From: Chlorophyllum brunneum | Taxonomy: Eukaryota > Basidiomycota > Agaricomycetes > Agaricales > Agaricaceae | Reading direction: 5' to 3' | Assembly (NCBI GenBank): GCA_963576785.1 | Contig: OY756144.1 | Location: forward strand, 1,550,001 to 1,614,000 | Length of the DNA: 64,000 bases | Shown here: piece after piece, positions 36,822 to 52,633 of the stretch | Position numbering within the stretch: the stretch's first letter is position 1 | Layout: every line of letters begins with the position of its first letter | Translations under genes and position numbers: made by a program | The notes under the pieces: model-generated | What the model was told of the DNA's origin: nothing | The model's input: the letters and a program-made list of their open reading frames with translations, nothing else | The model's database searches: none

Positions 36822-39800
36822 ATGGCATATGAAAGAGAGAAACTTTACGCGGCATTCGAGAGACATGATGAATTCGTGGCAATTCAACACTCATTAGTTC
36901 AACTGGACGTCTTCGTTGAACCCAGCCAAGAACTTGACAATAAGGAAGCCTTATCGCTCCAGAAGCTCAATGCCATCGTGTGTCCTTGATGCAACCAACT
37001 ACTTGAAGGGGAGCTGACTTCTCTGGCTAGTTTAACGATTACCGAGAACAAGCTTACCTCCTCGACCCCTATTTAGAGTCTCTGCTCTCTCCAGTCATTG
37101 ACAAGATCAAGAACTTCGCCCATGATTATTGTAGTGCTTCAGAGAGGACCCCTTCGAGGGGAAGAGTTGAACGTTTGTCTTGGTTGCTATACGGATACAT
37201 CAAGTTTCGAGGTTACAAAACTATTAGTTCGTCCACGTTGTCCCCTCATATTTCAGGAATGTGATGATTATAATAGCCAGGTTCTTCCCTCATGAGATTG
37301 TGGATATGCCTACCGCGCTCAACTTCATGTTGATTGGAACCAGCTTTGTCCAGTATCCTTCACAATGGGCTCTTCGCTACACAATGATGCTCTGGCTATC
37401 CCTGGTTTCTATGCTTCCTTTTGATCTGGCCCAGTTTGACGATGAGGCTAAGCTCGGCCATACTGCTAAGTCGCTGGAGATCGTTGGGAAGATGTACCTC
37501 GGTAAAGCAGGTCTGGAGAGAGAAGCTGCTGCTCTACTTCTATCACGGCTCTACATGCGGTACGTTGGCTGGAGCATCTATCGGACCTGACATCAACGGC
37601 TCCCGTTAACAGGAAGGACACGCAGTACGCATTTCCCGCGTTTGTCCACTCCTTCAGGACGCAGATTCGTGCACACGGTATAGACGTCATCACGGTGAGT
37701 ACGTGATGCGTTAGTACCTCTTCCCTTTCTTCTCATCAATCTTCAGGCTATAGGATACCTGCAAGTTATCAACGAAGTCGTCAAATCCGGCGCTTCGGAC
37801 CAAGTTCATGATCTCGTGCCAGACTACTTGGAAATCATTGACTATGTCAATGACGCTCCCTCCCTCGTCGGAAACACAATTCTTCGAAAACTGTGGGCTA
37901 AGCTCATGTCAAGAATGGCGGTACGGGTGCTCCCAGCACCGAAAACTAGGAGGAGGGGACGTTTGCTAGACGGTTCTTCGTATTCTGCGGCTGTCGAAGG
38001 TGCGGTAGGGGAATATGAGGTACCCGAAGTCGTCGAGACCCTCCTTCAGCACCTGTTCGATGCGCTTCAAGACAAGGTGAGAGGGAAATACCCTAGATAT
38101 CCATCATAGCGCTAAAGCAGTTCCAGGATACGATCGTTCGCTGGTCCGCGGCGAAGGGAGTGGCCCGCATAGCCGAACGTCTACCGCACGATTTTGTTTC
38201 CCAGATCCTTGGGACCATTATGGATATGTTCAACATCCATTCTACGGCGGCTGCTAGTCTTTACGACCTTCCCGCGATCGCAGAGAGTACGTGGCATGGT
38301 GCTACTCTCGCATGTGCCGAAATGGCTCGGCGGAGTCTGGTGGATTCAGATAGGCTTCCGACCCTTATCAAGTGGATATCAAAGGCGCTATATTTCGACT
38401 TGCGCAAAGGCTCGCATTCCATTGGTTCCAATGTCCGGGACGCAGCCGCCTATGTCTTGTGGTCGCTCGCTAAAACCCAGAATGTGGCCTCGCTTTCACC
38501 CCACACAAACGATTTGGCCTGTCAACTGATCACAGTTGCGTTATTTGATCGGGAAATACACATTCGTCGCGCTGCCAGTGCCGCGTTCCAAGAACACGTC
38601 GGAAGAGCTGTGAGTACCTCCGATGGTCCCCTTCATCTACCAAGTTGGCGTTAATTGGTCTCATCAGGGTCTGTTTCCCCATGGGATCGATGTTCTGAGG
38701 AAAACGGATTTCTATGCGATTGGTGGCAAGCGAAATGCGTTTCTTGTGGCTGCACCCCAAGTAGCAGAGTCCGTCCTTGCATCCCTTATGCGTTACTTAT
38801 ACTCAACACGCTCATTGAGACAGACATCTAGAATACAGGCCATACATTATTGACCACTTGCTGAATGTCGTGTTGCGGCATTGGGACATGGGGATGAGGG
38901 AGCTGGGATCTCAGTCGCTTCGAGTGATATGTGAACTGGATCTTCTTAAACTCGGTCCCAGTGTCACCCGGAGAGCGGTGTGGATACTTCCTTTTGTGTA
39001 CCGACGAGGTTGTACTGACGAACAGTTAATAGGTTGGGCTATTGGGATCTTTTGACACTTCTGACGTTCAAGGTGGTCTCCTGGCCTTGAGTGAGATTTC
39101 ACTTGCCTATCGACACAGGGTGGATGACCCTGAAATCCGAGAGCGGCTGCTGCAAGAGGTTAGTCTATGGCTATGTTCCGGATCCTAGTCTCTCATATTC
39201 ACGCTGGCAGACATTCTCTCACTTATCGACCGTCAACAAAGACGTCCTATTCGGCCCTCGTAATGGAATCGTCACTGCTGCTGCTTGCCAACTGATCGGC
39301 AACGCCATCACCCTAGATGAAGTCGAACACAAGGAGCGATCTTCAGTTCCAAATTGGAAGAGGATCATCGAGTATGGGTTGCGTTATAGGCTCGAGGCTG
39401 TACAAGAGGCTGCTGCTGCTGCCTACGCATCGATAAGTGAAAGAGAGGACCTTTCAGATGACGTGAAAAGGTAGGTCTCCGAACCACTGCAGAAGTCTAA
39501 GAACAAGCTGAATGTGTTGAAGACTGATCAAGGACCTCAAGTCTACTCTCCCCACTGTCCAGCAAAGTCTTCCACGTGTTCTTGGGGGCGTTGACTATAA
39601 CAAGTGCCAAAAGTGCCTTTCCCCTGCGTTGAGCTACCTATTAGAACAAACTGAAGCCTCTGTGAGCGGATATCAATGACTGTGCATTCCAAGGGCCTTA
39701 CCTTGAACAGTCCAAAGGTGTAGTTGAAGTTCGAAGGAAGTGCTATCAAGCCCTTCCACAAATCTTACACACGCTCCTACCTAACCTGACAGATCGTGAG

Positions 39801-41227
39801 ACCATTCCTCTGGGTATATTTTTGAGCTCACTCTATCTCATCGCCAGGCTTGTCCCCCCCTATGGTACAAAAGATGTTTGACGCACTTCTTTCAGGATTA
39901 AACGATTATACTATTGATGAACGCGGCGACGTTGGATCCTGGGTTCGCATTGCATGTGTCCAGGGTTTAACCTCTTGTATCAGCGACTTATTTGCCGCCG
40001 CGAATTCTGTTGAGGAATTTGAAGACTATCTGCCGCTTCCAAAATATCACCACGCCGTGGCTGGAATACTGAAACAGGGCGTGGAGAGGTTGGACAATGT
40101 TCGACAGGAGGTGGGAGCGTGTTTTGCGCGTTTGCTCAAGGTGCTGCCCATCAAGTCAGGGGTGCACACTTGGTCCCTGCCTGGCCTGCCCTTATTAGAG
40201 GAAATATTTTCCAAGGCGGATATCCATCCACCTCGCTTCCCGTGGCTTGTCGGTGGTCCAGGTGGTGATGAGCCCCCGGATTGGGCGGATGGTGCTTGGC
40301 TCTTCCCCCGCGCAGTCAGACTACTCAATATCCCCGAGTATCGGCCATTTGTGCTGAAGGGATTCATTCTCAGCTTGGGTTGCAAGACTGAAAGCACGGT
40401 TTGTTGATAGTTTTTTCATGCTTTTCCATACTGACCGCAGGTATATAGCAACAGCCAGCTGCAACGAGCATGTCAAACTATGCCAAGTCGCTCCCGGCTT
40501 CCGGCGACAATGGATACAGTCTTACTGGTTTAGTAACAGATGTTCTAGGCGTGGCAAAGGCTAATCTGACTTCAAATACTATCGTGATTCCCGTACTCCG
40601 AACGTTTACCATCCTCCTTGAGGCTGATGCCCTCCGGTCGCTTGTGGACTATTCAGAAGGAGTAGAGAGGTAAGGTTCGCGTTGATGAGTGTGAATACCC
40701 GATGTCAATCACCCTCCCAGCTTGTCCGCCTTGCTAGATCTAGCCATCAGGAATGTCGGACGACTCAAGAGTATTCAGAGGATCCAGGAATGTATGAAAA
40801 TGTATAGAACATCTGCTTAGATCGGAGTCGTTCGCTGACGGCCTCGTGCAGAACGGTCAATCTTATCGCCATTCAAGCTGTATCTAGCAGGGCAATCTCT
40901 CATCTTGAAGATTTCCTTGGGCATCCTTATCCACGCGTAAGTGATCAGATACCTCGTGCCCTGGACATGTATGCGACCACACTACCGGTGTTTGGACAGA
41001 TCCGTACAGACACAGCCGAATACCTGTACCTATTTTTGCAGGGTACTGATGCACTGGAGATCGAGGAGGAAGCAGAGTGTGTTCTATTGGAAACGGAATG
41101 GTCGGTGGTCGAAAACTCAATCGTCGGTCTTCCACTCACTCCGTCCGGCAGGTCATCCGAAAATGTGGAAATGGCTAAAGGTGCATCATCCAAACTCGTA
41201 GGATCTCTTTTAGCTAGTATTTCTTGA
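36822..41227 (+). CDS. TBCD: Tubulin-folding cofactor D (beta-tubulin chaperone)
   Basis: Large HEAT/ARM-repeat protein that captures beta-tubulin from cofactor A and builds the tubulin heterodimer with cofactors C and E (CIN1/Alp1 in yeasts). Exon 1 begins MAYEREKLYAAFERHDEF. Then, with introns removed, come FNDYREQAYLLDPYLE, LSWLLYGYIKFRGYKTI, RFFPHEIVDMPTALNF, KMYLGKAGLEREAAALLLSR, the central RWSAAKGVARIAERLP and a final exon FGQIRTDTAEYLYLFLQ with LLETEWS just before the stop at 41227. These are cofactor D motifs from N- to C-terminus in order. At least a dozen introns interrupt the gene, and the predicted length of about 1,050-1,150 residues suits the family. One join uses the acceptor TAG before CC AGG TTC so that ...KTI-T-RFFPHE stays in frame. 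VMA2 follows in tandem after 225 bp. Confidence 0.93.
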
Positions 41228-41452
41228 AGTAGAGGGGCTAGTTCGCAAAGGTTCAGAAGAGTGAGGACCGTGGGAATTTGATGCAATATCTCGGCGCCAT
41301 GCAGAATGTCCTTACAGTCCGAGATTGTGCAGGTTCGGCGGCTGACCTCCTTTGTTCATCCTCCCCATCCGACGAGGCGGTATCATCCAGTCATCGTCGT
41401 CGCTCCCACTACCTGTAATTTACGCGTCTCTTGAAGGCCATCTGAGCGAATC

Positions 41453-43563
<2,111 letters not shown>

Positions 43564-45042
43564 CCCCAGTAATGGTATAGACCCCATGACTTCGCGTAAT
43601 GTAAAGACCTGTCCGCCTTGTCCCTTTTGTTTCAATTCATAATATATCTCCTCCTTTCATTGGTCAAGTGATAATTGATTGGAGTTTCATTGTTAAGTTT
43701 CAGTGTTATGTTTTCATTATCGATGGGCTAGTGGGGTAAGAACTGTCAACTACTACCGAACCCCGTTGTTTGGGTGTGACGTGCAACCTTGGGCGAACTG
43801 CGCTCACTTTGCACAAGGCTGAAGCATGGACTCCTCCGGGGCACCGGCACTTTGTACAGCACTACTAGGTAAACCGCTAGTTTCTTGGAAGGTATTTTTG
43901 TCCTTCCGGAAATGAAAAGTCTAAAATCTTTGATCAGAGTGATGGTGATGTAAACCCTTGAATCTTTCTTTGGCGTGTGGAAGAAACCAGGCTTCAGAAG
44001 TACTCCACCAAAAACCAGAGATTTCAACGTGGGCATTACTAGATGAAGCCAAACGTTGTAAGCATTGTTCGCCTGGGAAAGAGCTATACACGCTTGGGTT
44101 TGATTGTAGAGCGTCTCCTCGAACTGGTACACCGAAATAAAGTGTCGAACAACCAATGGCCGCCAATCCCCGGATCTGTTGTCTGCAACGCAACTGCCCA
44201 CCCGAGTGTGGTTGATGGAGATGAATGGTAGCCGTCCAAGTTGATGGCCCAAGGGTGTACGTTGATCAGCGGCCAAGAGATGGTTTAGAAGGCTAATTAG
44301 CGAAGCTCCTTTGGGGATGTCCAAAGTAAATCTCGATATGATGTACTAGCTGCTCGGTGTTTGACGGGACTGGGAAGAGATTGGGAGCCTTTACTTGAAT
44401 GGTCTACCCGCGAACATTTTCAGTGTCTTAGCGGGTGTTCTGGGTTGATGGGGGACGTGACATGCATGTTCTCTTGTGCGTGGGTAAGTCCAAATTGTTT
44501 GCAGGACGTAAAGGCGTGTTGAAGTTTGTTTCGAGAGACGTTGCGCTATGTTCCGGAGCTTGAAAAGGAGAGAAGGAAATGTTTTTTTCCGTTTCATCTG
44601 ATGCAGTCTGTTTTTGGCATGGCCACGAGTGACCGTAGATTTCTAGCTGATGTGGGGTCGTGTCCGTGGTGCACGACAAGTGGGTCTTTTAAATAAGCGT
44701 GGAAGACGTGTTTAGCGATGCGATCTGGCAGGGACCGAATGCAGATGCAGGTCGGACGTACACGATCATCTCCGCAACTCTGCCACACCTCGAGTAATCG
44801 GGGAATTGTCGTCAATTTCCTTTAATCCTTCATTTGCAGCGTGGGGAGCGCGTGTGGGACTGCGCCGGACCCGGTTTTCAAGGGCGCGACGGGCCTGAGA
44901 GAGCCTGTAACGTTGTCTGTCTGCACACAACCTGCACACTCAAATGCCATGTGTTCCTCATCGTCCCTGGCTACTTATATAGCCTCCTCTCCCTTTCTAT
45001 CCCTCTTTTTTCTTTCCGTGCCATCCCCAACTCCTATCCCGT
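43564..45042. other. VMA2-TCP11 intergenic region with an orphan ORF
   Basis: The first 150 bp are the VMA2 3' flank and the last 200 bp the TCP11 promoter. Between them the minus strand carries an uninterrupted 192-codon frame from ATG at 44324 to 43746 (MDIPKGASLISLL...). It has no motif I recognise, and an overlapping second minus frame is also open, so composition may explain it. I see no intron-like structure around it. An orphan gene is possible but unsupported. Confidence 0.35.
44975..44983 (+). promoter_or_regulatory. TATA box of the TCP11 family gene
   Basis: TTATATAGC stands 68 nt before the start codon at 45043 and is followed by a CT-rich tract, the usual layout of a filamentous-fungal core promoter. 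Confidence 0.5.
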
Positions 45043-47553
45043 ATGGATGATCCTGCACACGAGCTCCCTTTGAACCATCGCAAACGCAAGTCTCGCCAGG
45101 ACGACCACGACGACGACAAGTCGAAGAGTGTCAGGCAAAAGCGCGACAAGGATGCTGCTGCGCGTCCAGCCAAGGCCCCCCGTCTCTCTTGGCTCTCACC
45201 AGACACTGGCCCTGCCTTGTGGAATACACCGTCTTCACCCCAGGTGTCAACACCTATAACCTCGCCTTCCGCTCTCTCCACCGCGTTTCCGCTCAAATGC
45301 TCACAACCTGTTCGCGAAACCATTCCACCTCAACTTTCTCTTCACGAACAGCCGCTATCGCCCTCTTCACCGACATCTCTTACCCTTTCGGACACGGTCA
45401 CCGACCGGACGGACAGCGAGGGCGAGGACGTAAACCTCCCACTAAATCCGGAGCCGGTACTCTTGCAATCGTCACAGTTACCACTGAACCTCCCCGACGA
45501 AGCTCCATCAATATCGGTCACCACGTTAGACATCGCGGCTCTCAACCTTCCGCCCTTGATCCCCTTGATTAACCGGCAGACGCTCAAGGATTTGGATTTC
45601 AACGAGATTATGCACAACACCCCCTTGCGTGCGTTTCAACACGGTCTTTTCGCCCTTGCTATACTCAATATCCTATCCGCCCACAGGACATGATATTTTG
45701 TTCGATTCTGGCTTACAATTTAGACCCACGGGTCAGCGTCGGAGGAAGGATTACGTGGAACGTTACTGGGACGCACTGACACGCGAAATCGAGTCTGGCT
45801 GTACTTGCGTTTCTTATGATGCATCCAGTCGGAAATATATCCCTACTATCTGCGTTTGCAATCATGTTCCTCTTCCCACTGACACCCCACTTGCCTTCTC
45901 GATTTCTCCCTCTCTCATCACCGTTTGCACACCGCCGCGTCTTCGTGCCTTCCTCGACGAGTTTCTTGAGGTCTTGCTTCATGTGATACAGCCGCTGTCG
46001 ATGCTCTCAGGACCGTATGTGAATCCAGATTTTTTGCACGCCCCTATCCAAGAGCACACAGAACAGGCAACGCACATTCGCTCTTTGTTTGACCCGGATC
46101 TCATCGAGCAGGAGCTCAAATATGGCGTCTTTGACCCCTCTGGTCTTTTCCAGGTGATAGGAGCGACGTTCAAAACTCACTGCGCTCCAATGCGTGACCA
46201 CGCCATAGACAGCATGGTCGAAGCAGCAAAAGCATGTGCACCAGGCTGCAACGCGACTACACGAGATGCCGTAAAAGTTGTTCGCAGTTGTTTGGAAATT
46301 CTAGAACTCATGAAATTGGTAAGTTCGTTTTTCGTTTGCTATACGCAAACGGAAATGTAAATTTTTACGTCTAGGACATTGCCAATCATCAAATGCAAAC
46401 CTTACGGCTCTTATTCGTATACAATTCCGGCTCTTTCGAAAGGAAGATGCTTAGGAGCAGGCGTAGCATTGACCCCTCCCTACCCGTCACCAAAGAATGG
46501 CTTCGGTTTGCTCACAGCTCATTCACATCCCAAAATGAACCGATTAAACACCCATTACAACCTCAAGGCCTACGTTACGCTTCACTTGGTCAGAAGCAAC
46601 AATTGTACGTTACCGTGGTCCGAAGCATCGTTGATATGGTGTTCAGCCCACCTTCGCCTTCATCTCCCTCCTCCGCCTCTTCCACGAACCCCTGTCCCTT
46701 GCCTGCACTAGACCTTCCTTTCCCGTCCTTTCCAGAAACACTATACCTCGATCAAGCACGTATCCAAACACACACCTCCGAGATAATGGATACCGTCGCT
46801 CTATGGATGTTCCTCCTACTTTACCGCCAATTCGTCTCATGCTCAGGACAAGGCAAGTATCAGAAAGAACGTGCAGATGAATTTGCAGCAATCCTAAAAC
46901 GAGAAATTCGCTCAATCGGTCCCAGAAGCCTTGGCACCTGTTTTCTCAAGGATACAAACACCTCTACAGATACCTCTGCCCCCTCTGGATCTAATCAAAC
47001 CCAGGTGACCAATAAACTCAAGAGCGCGATGGATGACATCGCTTTCCAGGTTGCGCGCCGAGCCGCCAGTGCCCAGCGTCACCAAAAACCCGTAGAAACA
47101 GGATTAATACCCAATATGGTTGATGATATGCCTGATGAATCCACTGTGTCGGTCGCGCGGAAATGGGTCATCACTAACATGAAGCTTGATTCGTCGCTCA
47201 GGAAGTTGCTTCATGGGCGGCTGAAGAAGGTGGTGTTTGAGAAGGTTCTCGCCGATGTTTATCCTGCGCGCACGGAGGCTGCCTTGGAAAGGATGATGGG
47301 GCAAGAGATCGAGGGTTGGGGTGAGGTACTCATGTCGTCACGAGACTGCCATGGTGTTGCGCTACCGAAATCGGCACCGGCGTTTCTTGAAATGAAAAAG
47401 TCAGCTCAGGAACGGAACTGGGGAAACGGGCTGGAGATGTTGACTGAAGAGGTGCATTCGCTGGTAGACAAAATCTCGCTACTGGTCGTCGTCCATTTCA
47501 ACGCTTACCTTCCCCTATACGAGAAGGAGGAATTCATGGAGTCTGTGCTGTAG
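45043..47553 (+). CDS. T-complex protein 11 (TCP11/SOK1) family protein
   Basis: Three exons encode about 800 residues. Residues 1-130 are Ser/Pro and Lys/Arg rich (HRKRKSRQDDHDDDKSK), probably disordered and with a possible nuclear signal. The second exon begins DILFDSGLQFRPT and RRKDYVERYWDAL; then FLEVLLHVIQPLSM, the third exon opens DIANHQMQTLRLLFVYNSGS and FERKMLRSRR, followed by VTKEWLRFAHSS. These are features of the Tcp11 domain. In budding yeast the relative Sok1 suppresses loss of cAMP-dependent kinase, so a link to PKA signalling is plausible but inferred. Joins: CGA across the first intron (GTGCGT...ACAG) and MKL|DIAN across the second (GTAAGT...TAG). An internal Ser/Pro insert (SPPSPSSPSSASS) sits inside the domain. 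Start 45043 has a TATA box 68 nt upstream. Confidence 0.9.
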
Positions 47554-49853
47554 TCAGGTACGCTGACACGCAATATGCCCTCCGCTGATCCGTGTCCGAA
47601 CGTTCTCCACAACGCCATCCAGGTCGCGAAGCTGCCGTTGCCCTCTTGGATACTGCTTTCTATTTATTATGCGATTTCCTCTTACTTTAATGTTTATTGG
47701 AGATATTTGCAAACAACCTTTCGATTTTCGACCTTCAAGGGAACAACGGGGCCTGGACTTGTGCGGTTCCTGCTCTTCCCCCGATTTTTTTTTCTTGGGC
47801 GTTGGCATGTAACCGCCGCTTGGCTGTGCCCCATCGCCTCGGGATCCTCAACTAGGAGATCACGAACGGTAGCGGACGTTTTTTCGTGTGCGCTGTGGGG
47901 CAACGCCATCATATCAGGACTATGGATAGCACCTAAATACCGGTTTTGGTTCACCAGCTGACAACTACCACCCTCCATGTACGTAGACTGACCATTTGCT
48001 AATTTCAACATCGTAACCATTGTCTTTGTTCTCAGGCGTGATCCCTAATTAGTTCACGATGTGGCGAGAACCTGGGGTAGGACCACAGCAGCGAGGTGAA
48101 TTCGAGGTCTACCTTGCGTCTATAGCCCACCACCGTTGAGTGAACGCGGGATCGCTGGTACTAGCGAGGATGATGGTGGTTATTCCCATTTGTAATAGAG
48201 GTTCCGACTCGCACGCGTGGACTTTCGTCATTTCATTTAGCGAATTGTATGCATGGGAGGCTGATACTTGTGACAATGCAATTCAATCCTAACTTCACTG
48301 TGACATGGAAATGGGAGACAATAGCGCCCAGATGCTCATTAAGTCTGCTTTATGAGCGACAAAGGAAGACAACGATATATTAACGTGGTTGCCTTCTTAC
48401 GAGATGGCAACGCGGAGCCGCAATGGCGGCGGAGTGGGCACAAGGCCAGAGTAAATGATTTACCGTTAGTTGATTTCATTTTTCAAGTTTTTTGACTGAT
48501 TGATGTTTGTTGTAGACCATGAGTGTTTCACTTGGCTCTCCCAGGTTCTTGTACGTCTTCATCTTCGAGTTCTAAACCTCCATAGTGAGAATCATTCCCA
48601 GTGCATTGGTGCCCCTACGACAAGTCTTAAAACGTCCGGAATCTCCTAAATGGACTACTGGGCTCTATGGTGGCTGAAAGTAGGGAATGACAGTGTTGAC
48701 ATGAGGTGAGTTCTAGGTGGCTTCTAGCTCCAGCGGGAGTGTGCTTAAGAATCACATTGTGTGAAGATGCGACGGCGTCGAATCGCCTACTCTCATTATT
48801 CGCAGGACCATTTTTATCACATTGGCATACAGGCTGATTCTCGACTCTAGTGCCGAATCGTGCCATAGATCAGGCAGTTTTCAGCTTCCGTGGCGAGGGT
48901 CTTTCGCGTGTCGACGTGTCTGAGCGCCAGGGGTCCGGCACCGGCGGATTCCATGAGCAAAAAGTCGCAAATGTAGACAAGGCCCTTTGCCTAATTTTGC
49001 TTGACACCCGCTCCCAAAACCAAGTTATCGTGTTTGACTTGCCTTAGGTGGGTCTTAATGAGATAACTTCTTAACAGGTTCCGATGGATATGAGCGTGTG
49101 GTCAAAGCCCATGATACTGGTCCATTCGAGGTTGCCGGCAAATGCGCCCATCGTGGCGGTCGCCGCGGAAACACCGATATTAACACCTCGACTTGATATA
49201 TGCGCAGGTTGTCACTGGTCCGTCGTAGTATACTTTGGCTTAAGAGGATTTCATATCTTAAGTCGGGCGTGATCTATATTAAAATGGAGATACTTGACCC
49301 TGGGCCTCTTGGAACATTTGTGTACCAGACTGCTGGAGCTGTGTAAATTGGTGACAGATCCTGGGTGCTCAAGACCACGGTCTACCGAATCCATACCCTC
49401 AGCCAGCCTGACAGCGAAGCGGAAGGCGTTCCAACAAGACAATAGATTTCCCCATGATTTTCATTAATTTCCACGCTTACGTGGTGGTATACCGCATGCT
49501 TACAAAAGCTGATATTCTCATTGGACCTTGTCGGCAAGCACGCCATCGTAGGCGCCCTGTCCGGCCCCGATTACGAATATTCCAAGTAAAAATTAAACGG
49601 GAAGGTTGGTCTCAGATTTCGCTTCCACTACTGTGCAATGACCAGCTGGCGAGTCTGACAGATTCATCCCACATCCATGGAAGGCTCTTTGGGATATTTT
49701 GGTGCTTGAATGGCAGTTATTGCCCTGTTCAGTGATATCCCAATGTGGACCATATGTCCCGCCGAGGCGTCTCTACAGTTACACTTCATTTACGGTCCGT
49801 TGACAAAGGTATCGCTCATCATTTCTGTCTTCACTACACTTGAGGAAGTACCT
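47554..49853. other. Gene-poor stretch upstream of the amidohydrolase, possible gene relic
   Basis: No supported gene. Between about 48850 and 49590, several short plus-strand frames follow intron-like borders: for instance, a frame ending near 49047, a GTGGGT...ACAG segment at 49048-49078, then a frame with GPFEVAGKCAHRGGRRGN. Each closes after 20-65 codons and I cannot join them into a known protein. It could be a decayed gene. The interval 47575-47960 contains only unassigned frames. Confidence 0.35.
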
Positions 49854-51851
49854 ATGTCGAATGTGCCAAGTTTGTGGATTACCAATGTGCGCTTGCCTCC
49901 TCGATTACCACCGATCCAGGAAGAACATAGCTATGATGGTACATGGACAGTAGAGTGCTCTGACGGTGTGGTAACTGATGTGCTCCGAACTGGGGATCCG
50001 AAACAAATGTCCCCGACAGCCGAAGATGGGCAAATTGTGGATGCAGGAGGGGGAATCATGCTGCCCTCGTACGTTGTCTCTCATTTGCCCTTCTATAGTG
50101 CAAATAATTATGGCAAGATTCAACTAAACGGGCTCAAGCAAGGTTATGCCATTCCCATATTCATCTCGACAAATGCTTCATCTTGGACAGGTGTGGTGAA
50201 CTTACGAAAGGGTATGTATTCATACACGTTCCTCTCCCGCGTGAGATGTGGTCCCGAACGCTGGACCCCCTCGGTCTGGGTTTAGCGAACGTTCTTCATC
50301 TACAGCAACTCGGCACGAAAGCCGTGATAGCTGATTCTCTTCCCTCATCTCCTCCTTTCATTATCTTTTAATGGTCCTGCATTGACCAGCTCATCTCCGA
50401 TTATACAGGGATTTCAATGAGGCAATGAACATTACTGCGAAGGCTAAGCAGGGCTTCTCTACAAACCCTGATGATCTCTACCAACGTGGAGTTCGACTGA
50501 TCGAAGAGAGCGTAGAGAACGGGGTGACGTCCATTAGAGCTCATGTAGAAGTCGATGTGATCGTCGGATTCTCGTGTCTCGATGTAGCAATTAACTTGAA
50601 AGCTCAATACAAGGAAATCTGTGATATTCAGATCGCAGGTGTGTCCCCTTACACTCTCCCACACGCCTCGCGAATTGTAACGGTATGCAGTATTTGCCCA
50701 GGAAGCTTTATTCGAAAGCCCGTCAGACACAAAACCGGGACACAATTATGCTATCCTTTGTCAAGCCGCGAAAAACGAGGGGGTGTCTGTAGTGGGGTCT
50801 GCACCTTACGTCGAACCGACGACAGAACAGGCGAAAAAGAATATAAAACTTATCTTTGAGGCGTCCATGAACTCCGGAGTGTTATTGCGCCACATAGATT
50901 TTCACCTCGATTATAATTTGGACCCAGCGGCAGAGCCCCTCGTTTATGAGGTCATAGCACGGGCCAGGATGTACTGCGCTACGAGGGGTAATCCAGACGT
51001 CACGGATGTTGCAAGCGGGGGAAAAAGACGAGCGATGGGACCACGAGCCCACCTCACCAACTACGGGTCACCCAGGCCACACATCACTATCGGACACGCG
51101 ACGCGTCTGCAGTTATTCTCTCCAGCAGAATGGCGTGCCCTGGCCGCAGCCATCAGTGACATACCGATTACGATTGTGGGATTACCGCAATCGGACATGT
51201 ATATCCAAGGGAGAGTTCACCAGGGCGATCCCCTAGGACCTCCAAGGAGCACATTACGCGTGCCATTCATAGAGAAGGAGTATGGTATCAAGGTGGCAAT
51301 GGCAGTGAATAATGTGGACAACGCATTCACGCCACAGGGAACATTAGATCCTTTGAATTCTCTTGTGTCGTTTGGAGTTGCCATATTTCAAGCAGTCACA
51401 CCGAGGGAGATCAGATCCTTGATTGTAAGCAGTATTCGCACCATTGGGACTTCATTCTCAACATCCGTTATAGGAGGCGGTCACTCTGACGTCCAAGCGT
51501 GCAGTTGGGCCCGAGCTCAACACATCGACGGTTTCGCAAACGTCCGCATGTGAAAAGTTCGACTTTGGCATGCAAGCATCTCAGGGTGGTGACAGAAGAC
51601 ACTTCCCGGAAAACATTCCTGCGGATCTCTTTCCGATGCGAGGCGACCCAGCAGACTTTGTCATCCTTCATAATAATCAGAGCTTACGATCTGTGGCGCT
51701 TCGTCCAGCATTTGAACGGACGACAATTAAGGATGGGAGGGTTGTCGCAAGACGTAGAAAGTGGTGTTGGATGGCCGGGGGGTCTAGCCGAGGCTTTGGT
51801 GAGGCTTTACATACTCCAAATGCCGATACTTCATCCGTGCAAATGAAGTGA
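49854..51851 (+). CDS. Cytosine deaminase-like metal-dependent amidohydrolase
   Basis: Member of the amidohydrolase superfamily; the substrate cannot be told from sequence. The start at 49854 (MSNVPSLWITNVRLPP) leads to DAGGGIMLPS, and after an intron CHSHIHLDKCFILDRC supplies the HxH metal pair. Later exons carry SIRAHVEVD (metal-ligand His), LLRHIDFHLDYNLDP, ITIGHATRLQLFSP (further His), and MAVNNVDNAFTPQG with the conserved Asp. The last exon ends RGDPADFVILHNNQSL and RTTIKDGRVVARR, the typical small beta-sandwich closing the fold. The complete ligand set suggests an active enzyme. The closest named relatives I can suggest are cytosine deaminase and N-isopropylammelide hydrolase-type proteins. 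At least five introns are present; the join near 51430-51490 is the least certain, as an in-frame stop at about 51551 must be spliced or frame-shifted out. Confidence 0.82.
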
Positions 51852-52633
51852 TCGTACACCATCGAGGGCATGCAATGGTGCAGACAGAGGCCCAAGAACA
51901 TGTTGTTATATTATCCAATTCGTGGGCAATCGATCCACGGTGCATGTGTAGTCCACATGTTTGGCATTTTTTCATGAAGTTGCGAGGCGTGGCGTGATCA
52001 AGTGGTCTACAATTCCAGCTGGCACTAAACGTCAGAGGAAGGGCATCCCATTGAGATAACTCAACAAATATGAGTTACCTTCTGAAATGAACGGAAGATG
52101 TAAGAATGGAGAAGATGTTCCAGTCAGGGGCAAGAAATTATCCACTAAATGCCCATTACACAAGCCTTTCTTGCGATTTCTTGTGCAGAAGCGTCCGTCG
52201 AAGTACTGAGCTTAAAATAACTCCCATCAATGCCTGAGTTAGGAAACTGGGAGCTGGCAGTCATGCGCCAAAACTGAACCGAGCGAATGGTTCTTATTCG
52301 AAATGAGGGAAGGTCCAAGGTGTCCAGACGAAGCACTGTAATAATCTTGGAGTGCAGTCACAGTGGGACTGGCATGGGAATGAATGTACAACTAAACTAT
52401 GGGATGGGCCAAGCTATTAGCTAGAACTGATATGTTACAGAACACTCTCAAAGAGCAAATTGAGTATTTATGAAGGTCAGCAACGTGCCGGGACAGGAGA
52501 AGACAAATGAGTAATGACAGACAACGAAAGCATAGGTCACACGATCGGGGGCATACTTCGAAAGAAAGGAGGGAGGGGAACTCTATCGAGTTCGTAATGG
52601 TTACCGAGGTCTCCGTTAGAACTCGTGCAATTA
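51852..52633. other. Intergenic region between convergent genes
   Basis: This interval of about 780 bp lies between the amidohydrolase stop (plus) and the RGS gene stop (minus), so it holds two 3' UTRs. Only short frames occur, and nothing else is recognisable. Confidence 0.55.
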
